Source of the DNA: Muscardinus avellanarius
Taxonomy: Eukaryota > Chordata > Mammalia > Rodentia > Gliridae
Direction of reading: 5' to 3'
Assembly (NCBI GenBank): GCA_963383645.1
Contig: OY726569.1
Span: 27,172,554 to 27,236,553, forward strand
Length of the DNA stretch: 64,000 nucleotides
This document shows positions 33,980 through 44,947 of the stretch, piece after piece. The notes under the pieces are model-generated. The model worked only from the letters and a program-made list of their open reading frames with translations, was not told the DNA's origin and searched no databases. Numbering within the stretch: position 1 is the first letter of the stretch; every line of letters begins with the position of its first letter. Made by a program: the position numbers and the translations under genes.

Positions 33980-34450
33980 GCTCCCTTTGGGGTGGACAAA
34001 GAATGTGTTTCAAGACCCCAGCAGATGCCTGAAACCGAGGATACTACTGAAACCTAAGATACTTTGTTTTCCTACATATACACACCTATGATGAAGTCTG
34101 ATTATGAACTAGGCATACTGTTTCTGGTTCAATCATTGCCATCAACTGGAACACATTTTGTATTCATGTCTTCTACCCACAAAGGTAATACCTTTTCCAC
34201 TTAACTAGACACTCATCATGCATTGTGGCACCAACTCTTGCAAAGTCTGAGAGGTGAAAACGAAGCTAGAATGAACTGACTTTTAAGAGGGACTGAGGAG
34301 CGAGTAGTGTGCAGCATGGATACACTGGAGAAAAGGACGACTCCCATCAGGGTGCACGGAGCGCAGTGGAGCAAGATTCCGTCACACTACTCAGAAGGGC
34401 ACACAGCTGAAATGCATGGACGGCTTATTCTGGACTTTTCATGTAATATC
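33980..34450. mobile_element. Tigger/MER2-like DNA transposon relic
   Basis: TTTCAAGACCCCAGCAGATG, CCTGAAACCGAGGATACTA and GCAGCATGGATACACTGGA parallel the element at 25798-26225. It lies just upstream of the TRAV18-like gene. Confidence 0.5.
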
Positions 34451-36090
34451 AGATCACAGTGCACAACACGTAACTGAAACTGAAGTATCCTGTAAGGTTG
34501 AACGGTTGTAAACTAGCTCAAGAGAAAGATAAAGAGGATGACATATAACTCTGTGAAGAAAGAAATAAACATTTGCTTTATAGATTTTCAACTGCATTTG
34601 AGACGATATTCAGTTACTACTTGCAACTTTTTCTCCATGGTGGTGAGATCTCTAGCTTCCCAAATATTCCCAGGCACATTTTTTGTTGTGTATGTGTTAA
34701 TAGAGACAACCCAAGGGCATTCTACTTTCAAGTTCTACCCACCTTTTTCTTTGTTTTCTATTTTGCTTTGAAACTGGATCTCACTAGGTTCTGAGATATA
34801 ACCTGCCATCTTCTTGTCTGAGCTTCCCAAGAACTGGGATTACAGGCACATGCCACCACACTGATCCAGGCACAATGTTTAAGCACTATAGATGAGGCCT
34901 CTCCCTTGAATATGTCCCTGTGAATCCTGTGGGTGAAGAAGGATCTCTGTCTGTCAGGTCTTCTCTCCTCTCCTCCATACCACCACCTGAGTTAACCCTC
35001 TTGAACCCAAGTCATCCCAGTCAGCATGCCACCTTGCAGAGGAAGCCTCGTGCCATGTTGTGCTTCTCAAGTAATCTGTGGTAAAGGACAGGTGTCTCCC
35101 AATGCATTACACACTGATATATTTGTAAAATATAATGCAAACCTATTACTGTAACTTCTGTTTCACTGATAAAGGGAGAGTACTATAGGGATTGACTTCT
35201 GAATCCATTTTTAATCTTTGGCTCATCTACACACACGTGCAGGATGCTCCCTGAATAAAACAATGGGTAAAATAATTTCCAGAGCTCACACAGTGGTGGG
35301 CATAGATGTCTTCAGAACCAGGATTTTAAAAACTCTATGATACAAGGGGAAGGCACCAGAATTCTAAGAAGGGTGGAACAGTACTAGTAGGATGAAGGCA
35401 TTCCAAAAGAGAGGTTGTTTGAGTAAAAATTAAAAGCAAGTCTCTAAGACCAAACCGATAAGAAAATTACATCAGTGGCAAGAATGTATAATGCCCTTTA
35501 GACAGTGTAGTGAAATACAGCATCCAACAATATGAAATACACATGTCTAGAGTCATCAGAGTTATTAAGCATGCAAAGAAACAAATAAATAGAATTTTTC
35601 AGGAGAAAAATCAATCAGTAGTAGTGACACAGATGACAGAATTATTATAAAAGTACATCATTATTATAAATATATTATCCATAATAAGAACATAATGAAT
35701 AATGCAAAGAGCTCTAGGAGCCTAAAGAAGAGAAAAAAATGAAGATATAAAAAGCTACAAATGGAACTTCTACAGATAAAAACAATTAAATTATTGCTGT
35801 AAAATAAATTATATAGAATTTACAGCAGATTAGAAACCACAGGAACAAAACTCAATGGGTTGAAGAAATTGTAGAAATTGTTCAAACCAAAACAAAATGA
35901 AAGTGAAGAAAAAGAGAATAGAGTCCACGATCTATGGTATAAAATCAAATAGTCTTATATGTGTATGAATGAAACCTCACAAGAAGAGAGAAGAAAAATA
36001 TTTAAAGAAATAAGGGCTGAAATTTTGAGATGTAACTATAAACCCACCAATACAAGGGAGAAGAAAGAGAAAGATATTAATTACAAGGTT
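34451..36090. other. AT-rich sequence with one SINE fragment
   Basis: A minus-strand SINE-like piece lies at about 34750-34862. The rest is AT-rich and I recognise no gene or V segment. Confidence 0.4.
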
Positions 36091-36092
36091 CA

Positions 36093-36537
36093 CTGTAATT
36101 GTCTTAGTCCACTTGCTGTTGTTATATCAAAATACCTGAGGCTAGGTATTCATAAAGAAATGAGATTTATTTGCTTATGGGTGAGTGGGAAGTTCAAAAG
36201 GCCTGGGGCTGGCATCTGACAAGTTCCCTGGATCCATCACCACACAGCAAACTGTGAGGGTGGACAGTGACTTGTGGAAGAGGTCACAAGGCAAGAGAAG
36301 GAGTGAGGAAGCCAGCATCCTTCATAACAACGCACTCTCCCAGTAATTAGTCCAGCCCTGTGAGGCTCAGCTCACTCAGAGAGACCTAATCCAGTCTAAA
36401 CCATTCTTAAGAGAACTAACCCACTTATAAGTTAGGGACAGGGCAGAGAAAAGCCATTCATTTCTAAGAGACACCCCCTGGAGATCAAGTCTCCACATGA
36501 ATTTTAGTGGGTACAAGCTACATTCATACCATAGCAG
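36093..36537 (-). repeat. MaLR-type LTR (MST/MLT-like)
   Basis: Plus-strand text (TTAGTCCACTTGCTGTTG, AAATGAGATTTATTTG, ATTCATACCATAGCA) is the reverse of MaLR LTRs that start TG(A/C)TATGGT. Confidence 0.6.
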
Positions 36538-36639
36538 TAATAATGTTTCTGAAATCTAGTAACACAGAGAAAATATAAAAAGTTGCTGGAATGCAGGACA
36601 AAGAGCCAAGGAAACATACAGAGCATCAGAACTAAAAAT

Positions 36640-37010
36640 GATGCCAGGAGTGGTGGCACACGTTTGTAATCCCCGTGCTTGGGAGGTGGAGACAGGAGGC
36701 TTGTGCTGGTTCAAAGCCAGCCTCACTGGTTTAAGAGACCCTGTTTCCAAAGAAAAAATATAAAAATTGGTCTGGGAGTGTAGCCCGGAGGTAGAAGGGT
36801 TTCCAGGAACCCCAGTACCACCAAAAAATTAAATTAAATTAAAAATAGGGCTGGGAGTGTAGCTCAGAGGTAGAAGGGTTTCCAGGAACCCCAGTACCAC
36901 CAATAAAATAAGATAAAATAAAATAAAATAAAATAAAAAATAGGGCTGGGAATATAGCTCAGAGATAGAATGCCCTTGAGTTTCAGCCCCAGTACCACAA
37001 AAAAAAAAGA
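36640..37010 (+). repeat. SINE with one B1-like and three tandem ID-like units
   Basis: A B1-like half is followed by three ID-like units (about 36768-36822, 36846-36902, 36940-36998), each with its own A-rich linker. Two share GAAGGGTTTCCAGGAACCCC. Confidence 0.85.
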
Positions 37011-37289
37011 ACTAATAATGATGATTAACTTTTCATCAGAAACAAATCATGTCGGAACATAACTAAGGGGCTAAAAGAAAAAATCTTTTAAAAACAACTG
37101 CTTAAAGGCAAAATATAAAACTGCATTGTGAGACTTTAAACAAAATGTGAATAAAATGAATAAAAAATAAAATAAAAATGAACTAAAAGTAAAGTGTGAA
37201 AACAATAGCATAAACAATACCAGAGGAATGCTGCATCATCATGTGTGAGCAGTAAAACAGTATTTAAATTCAGAGAGGGATAAGTTAGA

Positions 37290-37830
37290 GATGCATCCTG
37301 GGAACTATCAGTTCTTCAACTTGTGAGTCAGAGATCCCTGTCTCCTCCCCCAAAGACATCTGTCTCTGATGGGCAGTTTTACTATTTTTCAAAGGAAAGG
37401 AAGCTTCGGTTAGAAATCAAGAAGGATATTCAAAGGCGGCGTTCGGGATGAGGAGAGGACCACACTGTTGAACCGTATCTCATTGTCTGAAATAAGATGG
37501 GGACGAGGGCAAACAAAGCAAAGGATGTTGCTGGGAGCCTCACTGGCCTGCACAGCTGAGGTTACCATCTCAGACCAGCGTGGCTATTGTACGCTGCACT
37601 GGCTGAGGGACCTGGTGGGATGGATACGCGTGTGGACTTATTTACCAGTAATGTTCTTCTCTATTTACCAGTAATGTTTAACTCTTCCTTCCTCTAAGCT
37701 TGTTCCAATGCATTCCTGCCGTCTTTCCTGATCTTGGCCCATGACAATCTTCCAGCTCCTGTGTTTAATTGTTTTATATGTTTCTTTGATTAAACCTTCA
37801 ATAAAAGAAAAGCACTAGCATATGAGGACA
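37290..37830 (+). repeat. Possible solo LTR
   Basis: Ends TTGATTAAACCTTCAATAAAAG, a poly(A)-signal-rich end seen in LTRs. Boundaries and family are not clear. Confidence 0.3.
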
Positions 37831-37868
37831 GGAGATTTGCATTACCTCCTCTCCAGCTGTCTCATATT

Positions 37869-37870
37869 TC

Positions 37871-37901
<31 letters not shown>

Positions 37902-37916
37902 GTAATAATAATAATT
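37869..37916. repeat. (AAT)n microsatellite
   Basis: About 16 trinucleotide units with one interruption. Confidence 0.95.
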
Positions 37917-38204
37917 TTTCCTAAAAATGATCATTTCTGACTCCAAATCAGCAAGTAACACCTATGGCAACCAGTCACACAGAGGAGGTAGGGGGTGGAC
38001 AGATTGCATTGGGCCTAGCAAAGGACAAGTACTACATGTTGATAAATAGAGAGATAAGGGGCAAGGTTCAGAACTTCTTTGTATCATAGGTACTGTATGC
38101 CTAATATCTGTTTCATTAAAAAAAAAAATAAACCCACAGGAGTGGATTATGTCCTGAAAACATAACCAAAGTGATTCAGGACGCTGGACAGCTCATTGGG
38201 GGCC

Positions 38205-38682
38205 TGTTGGGGTCTCCAGGACCCTGGGACTTGGGTAATCCAGATCTGAATGAGACACGGACAACTGTTTGATGAACAATTGATAATCTTTTCTTGTGAG
38301 CCCATTCCTTTTATACACATGGGGTACATGAAGACAGCAGAATCAGTACAATTGTTTTAAATCATTAAAAAACTAACAATACCAGCACTCTAGGTCCAAT
38401 CCTGGGAACCAACCCTGGGAAAAGAGCATTCTGCTGATAAATAGAACAAATGCCTCCCTAAAGCGTACTGAGAACAGGGTATTCTTCAAGGAATGTGAGG
38501 ATAAAGAGATACAGCAAGCAGGGTCTTGAAGGCCATGGCCTTTCGCCGATGACCTCAGAGGACTTAGAGGACCTCTTCACGCTTTGCACTAAGCTCTCCT
38601 CACAGGGGCATGTAGCTTTACTGGCTTGTTATTTGTCTTTATTTCACTTTAGCTTCAACCTCTAGCTCAGGGTAGTGGAACA
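38205..38682 (-). repeat. Possible solo LTR
   Basis: Bounded by TGTTGGGGTC and GTGGAACA, which form a short inverted TGTT...AACA pair, and about 478 bp long. The text (GATGAACAATTGATAATC, TTTTATACACATGG) looks like a reversed LTR. No target duplication was found. Confidence 0.35.
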
Positions 38683-38689
38683 ACTCTGC

Positions 38690-40740
38690 AGTGGAGGCAT
38701 CATGTGTAACATCAGAGATTCTGAGATGTGGGGCATAAGGGTGATCAATTTCAGGAAAAGGATCAGTAGGGGGTAACAGCAACCCAAGTCATTATAAATC
38801 ACCATCACAGGGACCTGGAATAGCCCCAGCTGTCCTTCAGGCTATGATGTATTCATGTCTCCACTCCCACTAAGAAGCTCCCTGTATCATGGATCCTGGG
38901 AAAAGGTCAGTCCACCTGTAATAAGCTTTTAGCCTGACTCAGATGAGACTCAGGGACAAACAGACAAACCTTTAATCTTGGATAAACTGTCAGCACACCA
39001 ACTCTACTTTGGATAATGTTGTATTTATCACATAAATTTCTTTCATTCTCTGATACTGAGGCCAGTGGCAGTTGACACAGCATCAGATCCGCCTGGTTTT
39101 TAAACACAGGGACAGCCACACCCATATACATTCTGCGGTCAGCATCTGTGAGCTTGAGCCTTGGCCACCCAGCTCCAGATGGGGCTCTGATGTTGAAAGA
39201 GCCCCACCCACCTGCAATGTGTTTAGTTCCTAAAGAGACAGTAGATTGCCTTTCTCAACAAAGGACAACTGGCATCTCTGTTAGTAGACCGCATACCTGT
39301 CCACCTTCCCTAGGACATCATGAGCAAAACTGTGTCATATAGAGGTCCAGACAGATGACAAAGTGTAGTGACCTCATGATTGCCAAATGAACGTGTTTTA
39401 CATTTCCTGATGCCCATAGAGTAAAAAATAAAATGTGTCTAATAACTTATTCAAAGAAAATTATTTTATTTAGGAGTTAATACCTATTCCCTCTTCCCCT
39501 CCCTTCTCCTTTCCTCATTTTCGTTCTCCTTCAACCTTCACCATCCTCCTCCTCCTTCCCTTTTACTTTTTCTATTTCCTCTGCTCCTTCTTCCAGTATT
39601 TCTCCCTGTCCCTTCCCTGCCTACCCACAGAGAACAGTAGTTTCCATGTGTTGACAGAAGGTGACTTCCCAGGTTTCTCTCCTCTCTTCTTCATTCTGTT
39701 TTTATTACTATTATATTGTCATGCAATATATGGAGATACATGGAAATTTCCATAAAACTATCTGTCCTTTCCTGAATTAGAGGAGCTGTATAATACATGC
39801 TGGAACCTCAAAGAGGTGATGGAATATGTGTTCTTGTGAGACTAGTGAAATTTTGGGAGGAACTACTAAACAGCAACTGCCTAATTAAACCTCTGCATTT
39901 TACATATCAGGAACAGAGGCTGAGAGATGTTAACAGCCTCTTTAAGGTCACATAAGTTGTTTATGTAATAAACTCTAAAATTGCATTTTAGTGTTCCTTC
40001 TGCCCATTACTGTATGCTAGATACCACAATAGTCCACTACAAATGACATTCACAGTCAAAAAACATGCCTGCTTGTTTACAATGTTTCTTTCATGATTAT
40101 CATAGAAATTAAGTGTGTTTTGAATTAATAAAAAATGCATACATTTCCCAAACTGGAAATTTGGAAATTAATGAAAAAACTCTGTGAATTTATGGGAAGC
40201 TGGTATAGTTTCATGAGACATAATTCAGATTTGTTTCACTTGCAAATGTCATTTTATCTTGTAACTATTAATATAACATTTTATATTTAGATTAATATTT
40301 TTAAATGAATGGTGAACAGTAAAAATAAAATAAGTATACATTGAAGTCATTACATGTCCAGAGAATCAGAGTTTCCAAATAAGCTAGAACCCCCATTTTT
40401 ATGTGATATCAAAGTTTTAAATGATGACAACTCAGAGATTTAAAAAATGTGTGTAAAGCAAACAAATAAAAATCTTGTTCTATAGGTGCTGGTTGTAACA
40501 TATGAGAGAAAAACATATGTTTAGACAGGAAATTGATGCTGGACAAAGCCATGTGTGTGTTGAGTGGCAGCTGTCATTCTGGCCCTGACCCCTTCTCATC
40601 TTCAAGCTGGCCATAACTTGAAGAGGAAAAGATATGTTCAAGAGACTCAATAGTTGTGGAAAATTTTCTACCTTGTATATTCCCCTCTGCAAGCAGCCTC
40701 TAAATGAAAACAACATATTTTGGTGATTTTTAAAACTCAT
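38690..40740. other. Unassigned sequence
   Basis: A pyrimidine-rich stretch lies at 39485-39620. No gene or V segment recognised. Confidence 0.35.
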
Positions 40741-40744
40741 AATC

Positions 40745-40915
40745 ATAGCCAGTCACAGTAGCACCTGCCTGTAATTCTAGCACTGAAACAGGAGGACAGC
40801 AGATTCAAGGCCAGCCTCAGCCACTTAGTGAGACACTATTTCAAAATAAAAAATAAATTGGACTGAAGGTATAGCTAAGAGGGCTATCCCTGGGTTCAAT
40901 CCTGGGACCAAAAAT
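40745..40915 (+). repeat. Degenerate B1-dID SINE
   Basis: GCCTGTAATTCTAGCACTG, AGTGAGACACTATTTC and GGGTTCAATCCTGGGACC mark its two halves. Confidence 0.75.
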
Positions 40916-41502
40916 TAAAAATGAATATTATAATCATGTCACAAAAAGAGAGAAGTCAGAGGTGATTTGAGAAACATTTCAAATCGATTCTGCCTGTTCA
41001 AGAAGTTGCCAGTGTGATTGTGGGAAAAGGTCTAAATCAAATAACTTATCCTACTTGATGAAGTAATGGCACTAATTTAGAGAACAGTCACCATTATAAG
41101 CAGATTATATTTTAGAGAACAGTCACTATTATAAGCATTCTGCACACTAGCAAATGTACAAGTGTGTGAATGAATCTGAAAATTCAACAACTCGTCAATA
41201 AAAATGACTCATTTGGTTTAAAAATAATTTAGATTTTCAGATTTTTCTCAATTCAATAAAACCAAAAATAAATTAATAGGTTTTGTTAAGTAGCATTTAA
41301 AAATATTTTATATGTGCTACATATTTTATCTCAATCTACTCTAAAGAACAGAAAATGCACACACTCCTAATAAGTGATATATCTAGACATTTTACATGAA
41401 CTGAACCCAGATTTCCTTGCCAAACCCCTGCCTATGCTGTGACACCCTTACTCCCTCCTGTCTGTGGTGGAGACTCGCCCCAGAGGCTCTGTCTCTTGCT
41501 GA

Positions 41503-41541
41503 GATTTCTGTGGGGTTCCTGCAGGTGCCCCTCTCACTGTG
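41503..41541 (-). promoter_or_regulatory. 23-RSS of the TRAV14/19-like gene
   Basis: On the minus strand: perfect heptamer CACAGTG (41535-41541), a 23-bp spacer, and nonamer ACAGAAATC (41503-41511), which matches the consensus at 7 of 9 positions. Confidence 0.92.
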
Positions 41542-42099
41542 GCCTCCCTCAGGGCACAGAAATACACCGCTATGTCCCGGAGCTGTGAGGCTCTGATGGT
41601 GAGGCTGATGGATCTGGACGACTTCAGGAAGTTCAGAGAATACCAACCCTCTGTTGCATTTTGTGCACTGTAAGAGTCCTGTCGGATGAGGAGAATCATT
41701 TCTCCACTTGGTGGTTGTTTGTACCAGAATAAGGAGTAAGAAGGATCGCTGGTTTCATACACACAGCCCAAGGTCATCACTTCCTTCTCCACCACAGAAA
41801 TCGCAGTCTGAGCTTGAACTACCTTCTGTGCCATGCTGGTTTCTGCAAGAAAGAGGACAGACATAGGTTGATTGTTTATCTGGAACACGAGTGTATTAGA
41901 AGGAAGTGGCTTAGGACCCAGAGCTCTGATTCCATTGTCCTTTGTCTCCCTTTCTCAACCTCCTCAGAGAACCATAATCTCTCTCCCCAGGACTTAGTGC
42001 TGAGAAAAGCCCAAGCCTGAGCTTGTGCACATCCTTACCAAGACAGATGAAGGCAAGGGCTGCCCCCAGCAGGCTGGAGACAGCATAGTGGTAGCTCAT
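41542..42099 (-). CDS. T-cell receptor alpha variable gene, TRAV14/TRAV19-like, apparently functional
   Basis: Two-exon V gene. The leader exon is 42039-42099 ([17 protein letters not shown], donor GTAAGG). The intron is 196 bp. The V exon is 41542-41842 after acceptor TTCTTGCAG. The splice gives [17 protein letters not shown]. The domain keeps the first Cys (LGCVYETSD), FR2 [16 protein letters not shown], an Asn-linked glycosylation site (QNATEG) and the second Cys (VYFCALRE). FR1 is closest to human TRAV19, while CDR2/FR3 (QNATEG, YSLNF) is closer to TRAV14/DV4, so I leave the symbol open. Genes of this clade can in some species rearrange to delta as well as alpha segments. There are no stops or frameshifts, and the recombination signal is good. 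It lies about 0.9 kb 3' of the TRAV8-like gene. Confidence 0.9.
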
Positions 42100-42302
42100 C
42101 CCCTGGGGAAAATGTCCTATGTCAGGACAAACTGGGCTGCTCCAAAACTACAGTGTCCTGGATAGGAGGACATTATCAGCAGGAAGCAATCATCCTAGAA
42201 TGCTCTTAGACAGCCACATTTCTAGAGCACCTGAAGGAAAGGGGAAGTCAAGGGCAGAGCAAATACAGGCCCCATTAAACTACAGATGGAGTTTCTTTTC
42301 TT

Positions 42303-42630
42303 ATTTTATTTTTTTTATTTTTTTTGGCAGTACTGGGGTTCCTGGAAACCCTTCTACCTCCGGGTTACACTCCCAGACCTATTTTATATTTTTATTTGGA
42401 AACAGGGTCTCTTAAGTGAGGGAGACTGACTTTGAACCAGCGGATCCTCCTGTCTCTGCCTCCCAAGTGTGGGGATTACAAGCCTGTACCACAACGCCCG
42501 GAAAAAACTTTTTTTTATATAAATCAGGGTCTTCCTAGTTTGCTGAGAGTCTCACTAAATTGCTGAAGCTGTCCTCAAACCTACAATCTTCCTGTCTCAG
42601 ATTCCCAAGTACTGGGATTATAGATGGTTG
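42303..42630 (-). repeat. Two reversed SINEs upstream of the TRAV14/19-like gene
   Basis: A complete B1-dID at about 42303-42505 and a partial B1-like piece at 42510-42630, 200-530 bp upstream of the leader ATG. Confidence 0.8.
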
Positions 42631-42932
42631 CCACCACCCTCTGCATAACATATTTTCTTGAGAGTGTAGGGCTGGGGTGGGGAGTTGGGGCATCAAATTG
42701 AACTTAGGCCATCCCTCCATCTGAAGGGAAATCAATCAGAAGACCTCCATGTGAGACACGGTGTATCTGCATGGCAGGGCACTGACACAGTGACAACTAT
42801 TCAGGAGACCAACCTGTCCTGGGGCTGATCCCCTCCTGCTCCCTTTGCATTCACAGAAAAAAAAAAAAAAAGGTCTTCTTGAAAACTCCCTAGGTTGAGC
42901 CCTAGAGTAACAGAAAGTCCCCTGTCTCCGGA

Positions 42933-42971
42933 GGTTTGTGCTCAGCTCCTCCTGCAGAATCAGGCACTGTG
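42933..42971 (-). promoter_or_regulatory. 23-RSS of the TRAV8-like gene
   Basis: On the minus strand: perfect heptamer CACAGTG (42965-42971), a 23-bp spacer, and nonamer GCACAAACC (42933-42941; 7 of 9). The nonamer is identical to that of the TRAV22-like gene. Confidence 0.92.
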
Positions 42972-43411
42972 TACTCAGAGCACAGAGGTACTGGGCTGAG
43001 TCGCTCCAATGGGCTGAAAGTTTCCTCAGGTGAAAGGAGGTTTCATTCTTCCTAAATTCAGCCTCAAAGCCATTGGTGCCCTTAACCAGGGTGGCCCCTG
43101 ATGTGTATTTCAGGAGGAGCTGGAGGCCTTGGCTGGGGCGTTGCAGGTACCAGGAGAGATAGGGCAAGACATAGGATGAGTAGCTGCAGCTCAGCTCCAG
43201 GGGGGCTCCTTCAGACAGGATGACCTGGTGATCATGCTGGGTCACTAACTGGGCTCTGCTTCCTCCTGCAACACCAGCACTGAGTAAGGGAACACAACAC
43301 AGACTTGGTAGTAAAGAAAAGGTGTCACATTCATAGGAGGGGAGAGGAAATGGCTTGTACTCACTCAGGAAAAAAAACAAAGGCGAGCACCGGGCTGAGC
43401 AGCAGGAGCAT
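42972..43411 (-). pseudogene. TRAV8: T-cell receptor alpha variable gene, TRAV8-like, with leader frameshift
   Basis: Two-exon V gene. The leader exon is 43365-43411 ([14 protein letters not shown], donor GTGAGT). The intron is 99 bp. The V exon is 42972-43265. The V domain is intact: first Cys (LELSCSYSS), Trp ([13 protein letters not shown]), CDR2 region [14 protein letters not shown]3 [19 protein letters not shown], second Cys (YLCALS). It strongly resembles the multi-member TRAV8 group, so the member number cannot be given. The leader exon measures 47 nt to the GT donor, whereas the V exon needs a leader that leaves one base over (as 46 nt would). A run of eight T residues inside the leader is the likely place of an extra base. 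Spliced as drawn, the V domain is out of frame. It could be a true pseudogene or a homopolymer base-call error. Confidence 0.8.
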
Positions 43412-43652
43412 GGCTGAGCAGGAAGCGCAGCGGGTGGCTGAGCAGGTAGAAGGCAGCAGCTAGCTCACTGAGCCTCTGGGGCTGGGCGTGGAGAGGTCTG
43501 GCTGCACACTCCCTTGCTTTGACAAGTTTCACAGATGGTTAGTAAAGGACTTGCCCTTGAGAGCTCTGGATGCTTTCTGGGCCCTGATATTGTGATAGTT
43601 CTCTATCTACAGGTGCTCAGTGGATGAAGAGGATGCTGGGTACAGAGACAAC

Positions 43653-43667
43653 ATCGCCCTCTGGAGG
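43653..43667 (-). promoter_or_regulatory. CTCF-like motif upstream of the TRAV8-like gene
   Basis: The minus strand reads CCTCCAGAGGGCGAT and matches the CTCF core at 13 of 15 positions. It lies about 240 bp upstream of the leader ATG and has the same orientation as the gene. Confidence 0.55.
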
Positions 43668-44453
43668 CCAGAGGTGGGATTGAGGATCTACAAGAGTAGA
43701 TGGAAGTGAAAATTGGACACACTGTGCGTTTCCATTCCAGAATCTGTGATGATGTCATCTTCTGCAGTGTATGGTGTTAATCCTAAAGGAAATGAAAAAC
43801 AAGAGTTAGGTAAAAATAGAAAAGAGCAGTAATTTACTGAGATATGAGTCATGGGAGATAATATTCTAGATTCTGAAATACCATATAGAAATGCCATGTT
43901 ATCTTGTAAAGACATTCATCGGACAGAGGGGAGAAGATCAGTGGCCTCAGGCAGAGCGAAGTCTTCAAACTGGCCCTGTGGTACTGGAGGTGAGCATCGC
44001 AGTGGGGAATAAAGATTGTTTCTTTTTTGTGACTAAGAAAAAGGCTCTGAGAAAACTACTCAAGTACCATGTTTCTGAGAAGAAAAAGTGAGAGTCCTAT
44101 TCCAGTTATCAAGGGCCAGACAGACTAATGTGTTCTGCAAAATTATGGGAACATCACACTGGAAGAGCACTGACAGAGGCTCATCATGCTGAAACGTAAG
44201 CAGAAGGATAGGGTAAGTAATGTATGACATAAACACCTGATTTTGGAAATAAGTAAGGAAATGAAAAAGAATAAATGTATATGAGTTCAATAAAGCAGAG
44301 GGGAGTACAAGCAGCAGACGAGAGTTGAAAGCAACTTGTAGGAGGAATCGGAGACATGGCAGACTTTGTCCTGATCTCTCAAGCCTGTTCTCCTTGGAAC
44401 CCGAGACCGGGACCAGGGAGAGGTCTGCGTGGCATCTCCTTGGGGCCTCCAGA

Positions 44454-44947
44454 TGTTACAGAGTGCGCCTGAACAAGAAGATCACCGACTCAAATTAAAG
44501 TATAAATCAAGCCTTTAATACATAATCGAATCCGGACGCAAGCCTCATCTGTCACAGCAGAGATAGCAAGGGCCCCGATCATAGTTAGCAAGCATCTTTT
44601 ATACCTTTGCAATGAAGTTCTTGTTGTACAAAACTGATTGGTTGACCTTTACATAAACACAGCAACTATGTAAAGTTTGCAGTTTTGTAGGAGGGCATAG
44701 ATGGTTATGAGTTCGTTTTGACATATTTTCCAGGATGTGGTTTACGTGGATTTGTCCAAAACACCAGATGGCCTTTTATCTAACTGAAACATTTTCTAAA
44801 CTAACTTCCTCTTGCTCCCCTCCTTTGTTCTCAGGCCTTATGCTTTTCCTGTTTATGTCAAGGCAGGCCTTGACACCCATCACCTCTACGGTAGTCCATT
44901 TGCTGACACTCTTTACAAAGCCCTCTTTTCTTTACGAGCCTACAACA
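44454..44947 (-). repeat. Possible solo LTR
   Basis: Bounded by TGTTACAGAG and CTACAACA (TGTT...AACA), about 494 bp. In the minus direction it has an ATTAAAGGCTTGATTTATAC stretch fitting an R region. No target duplication seen. Confidence 0.45.
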
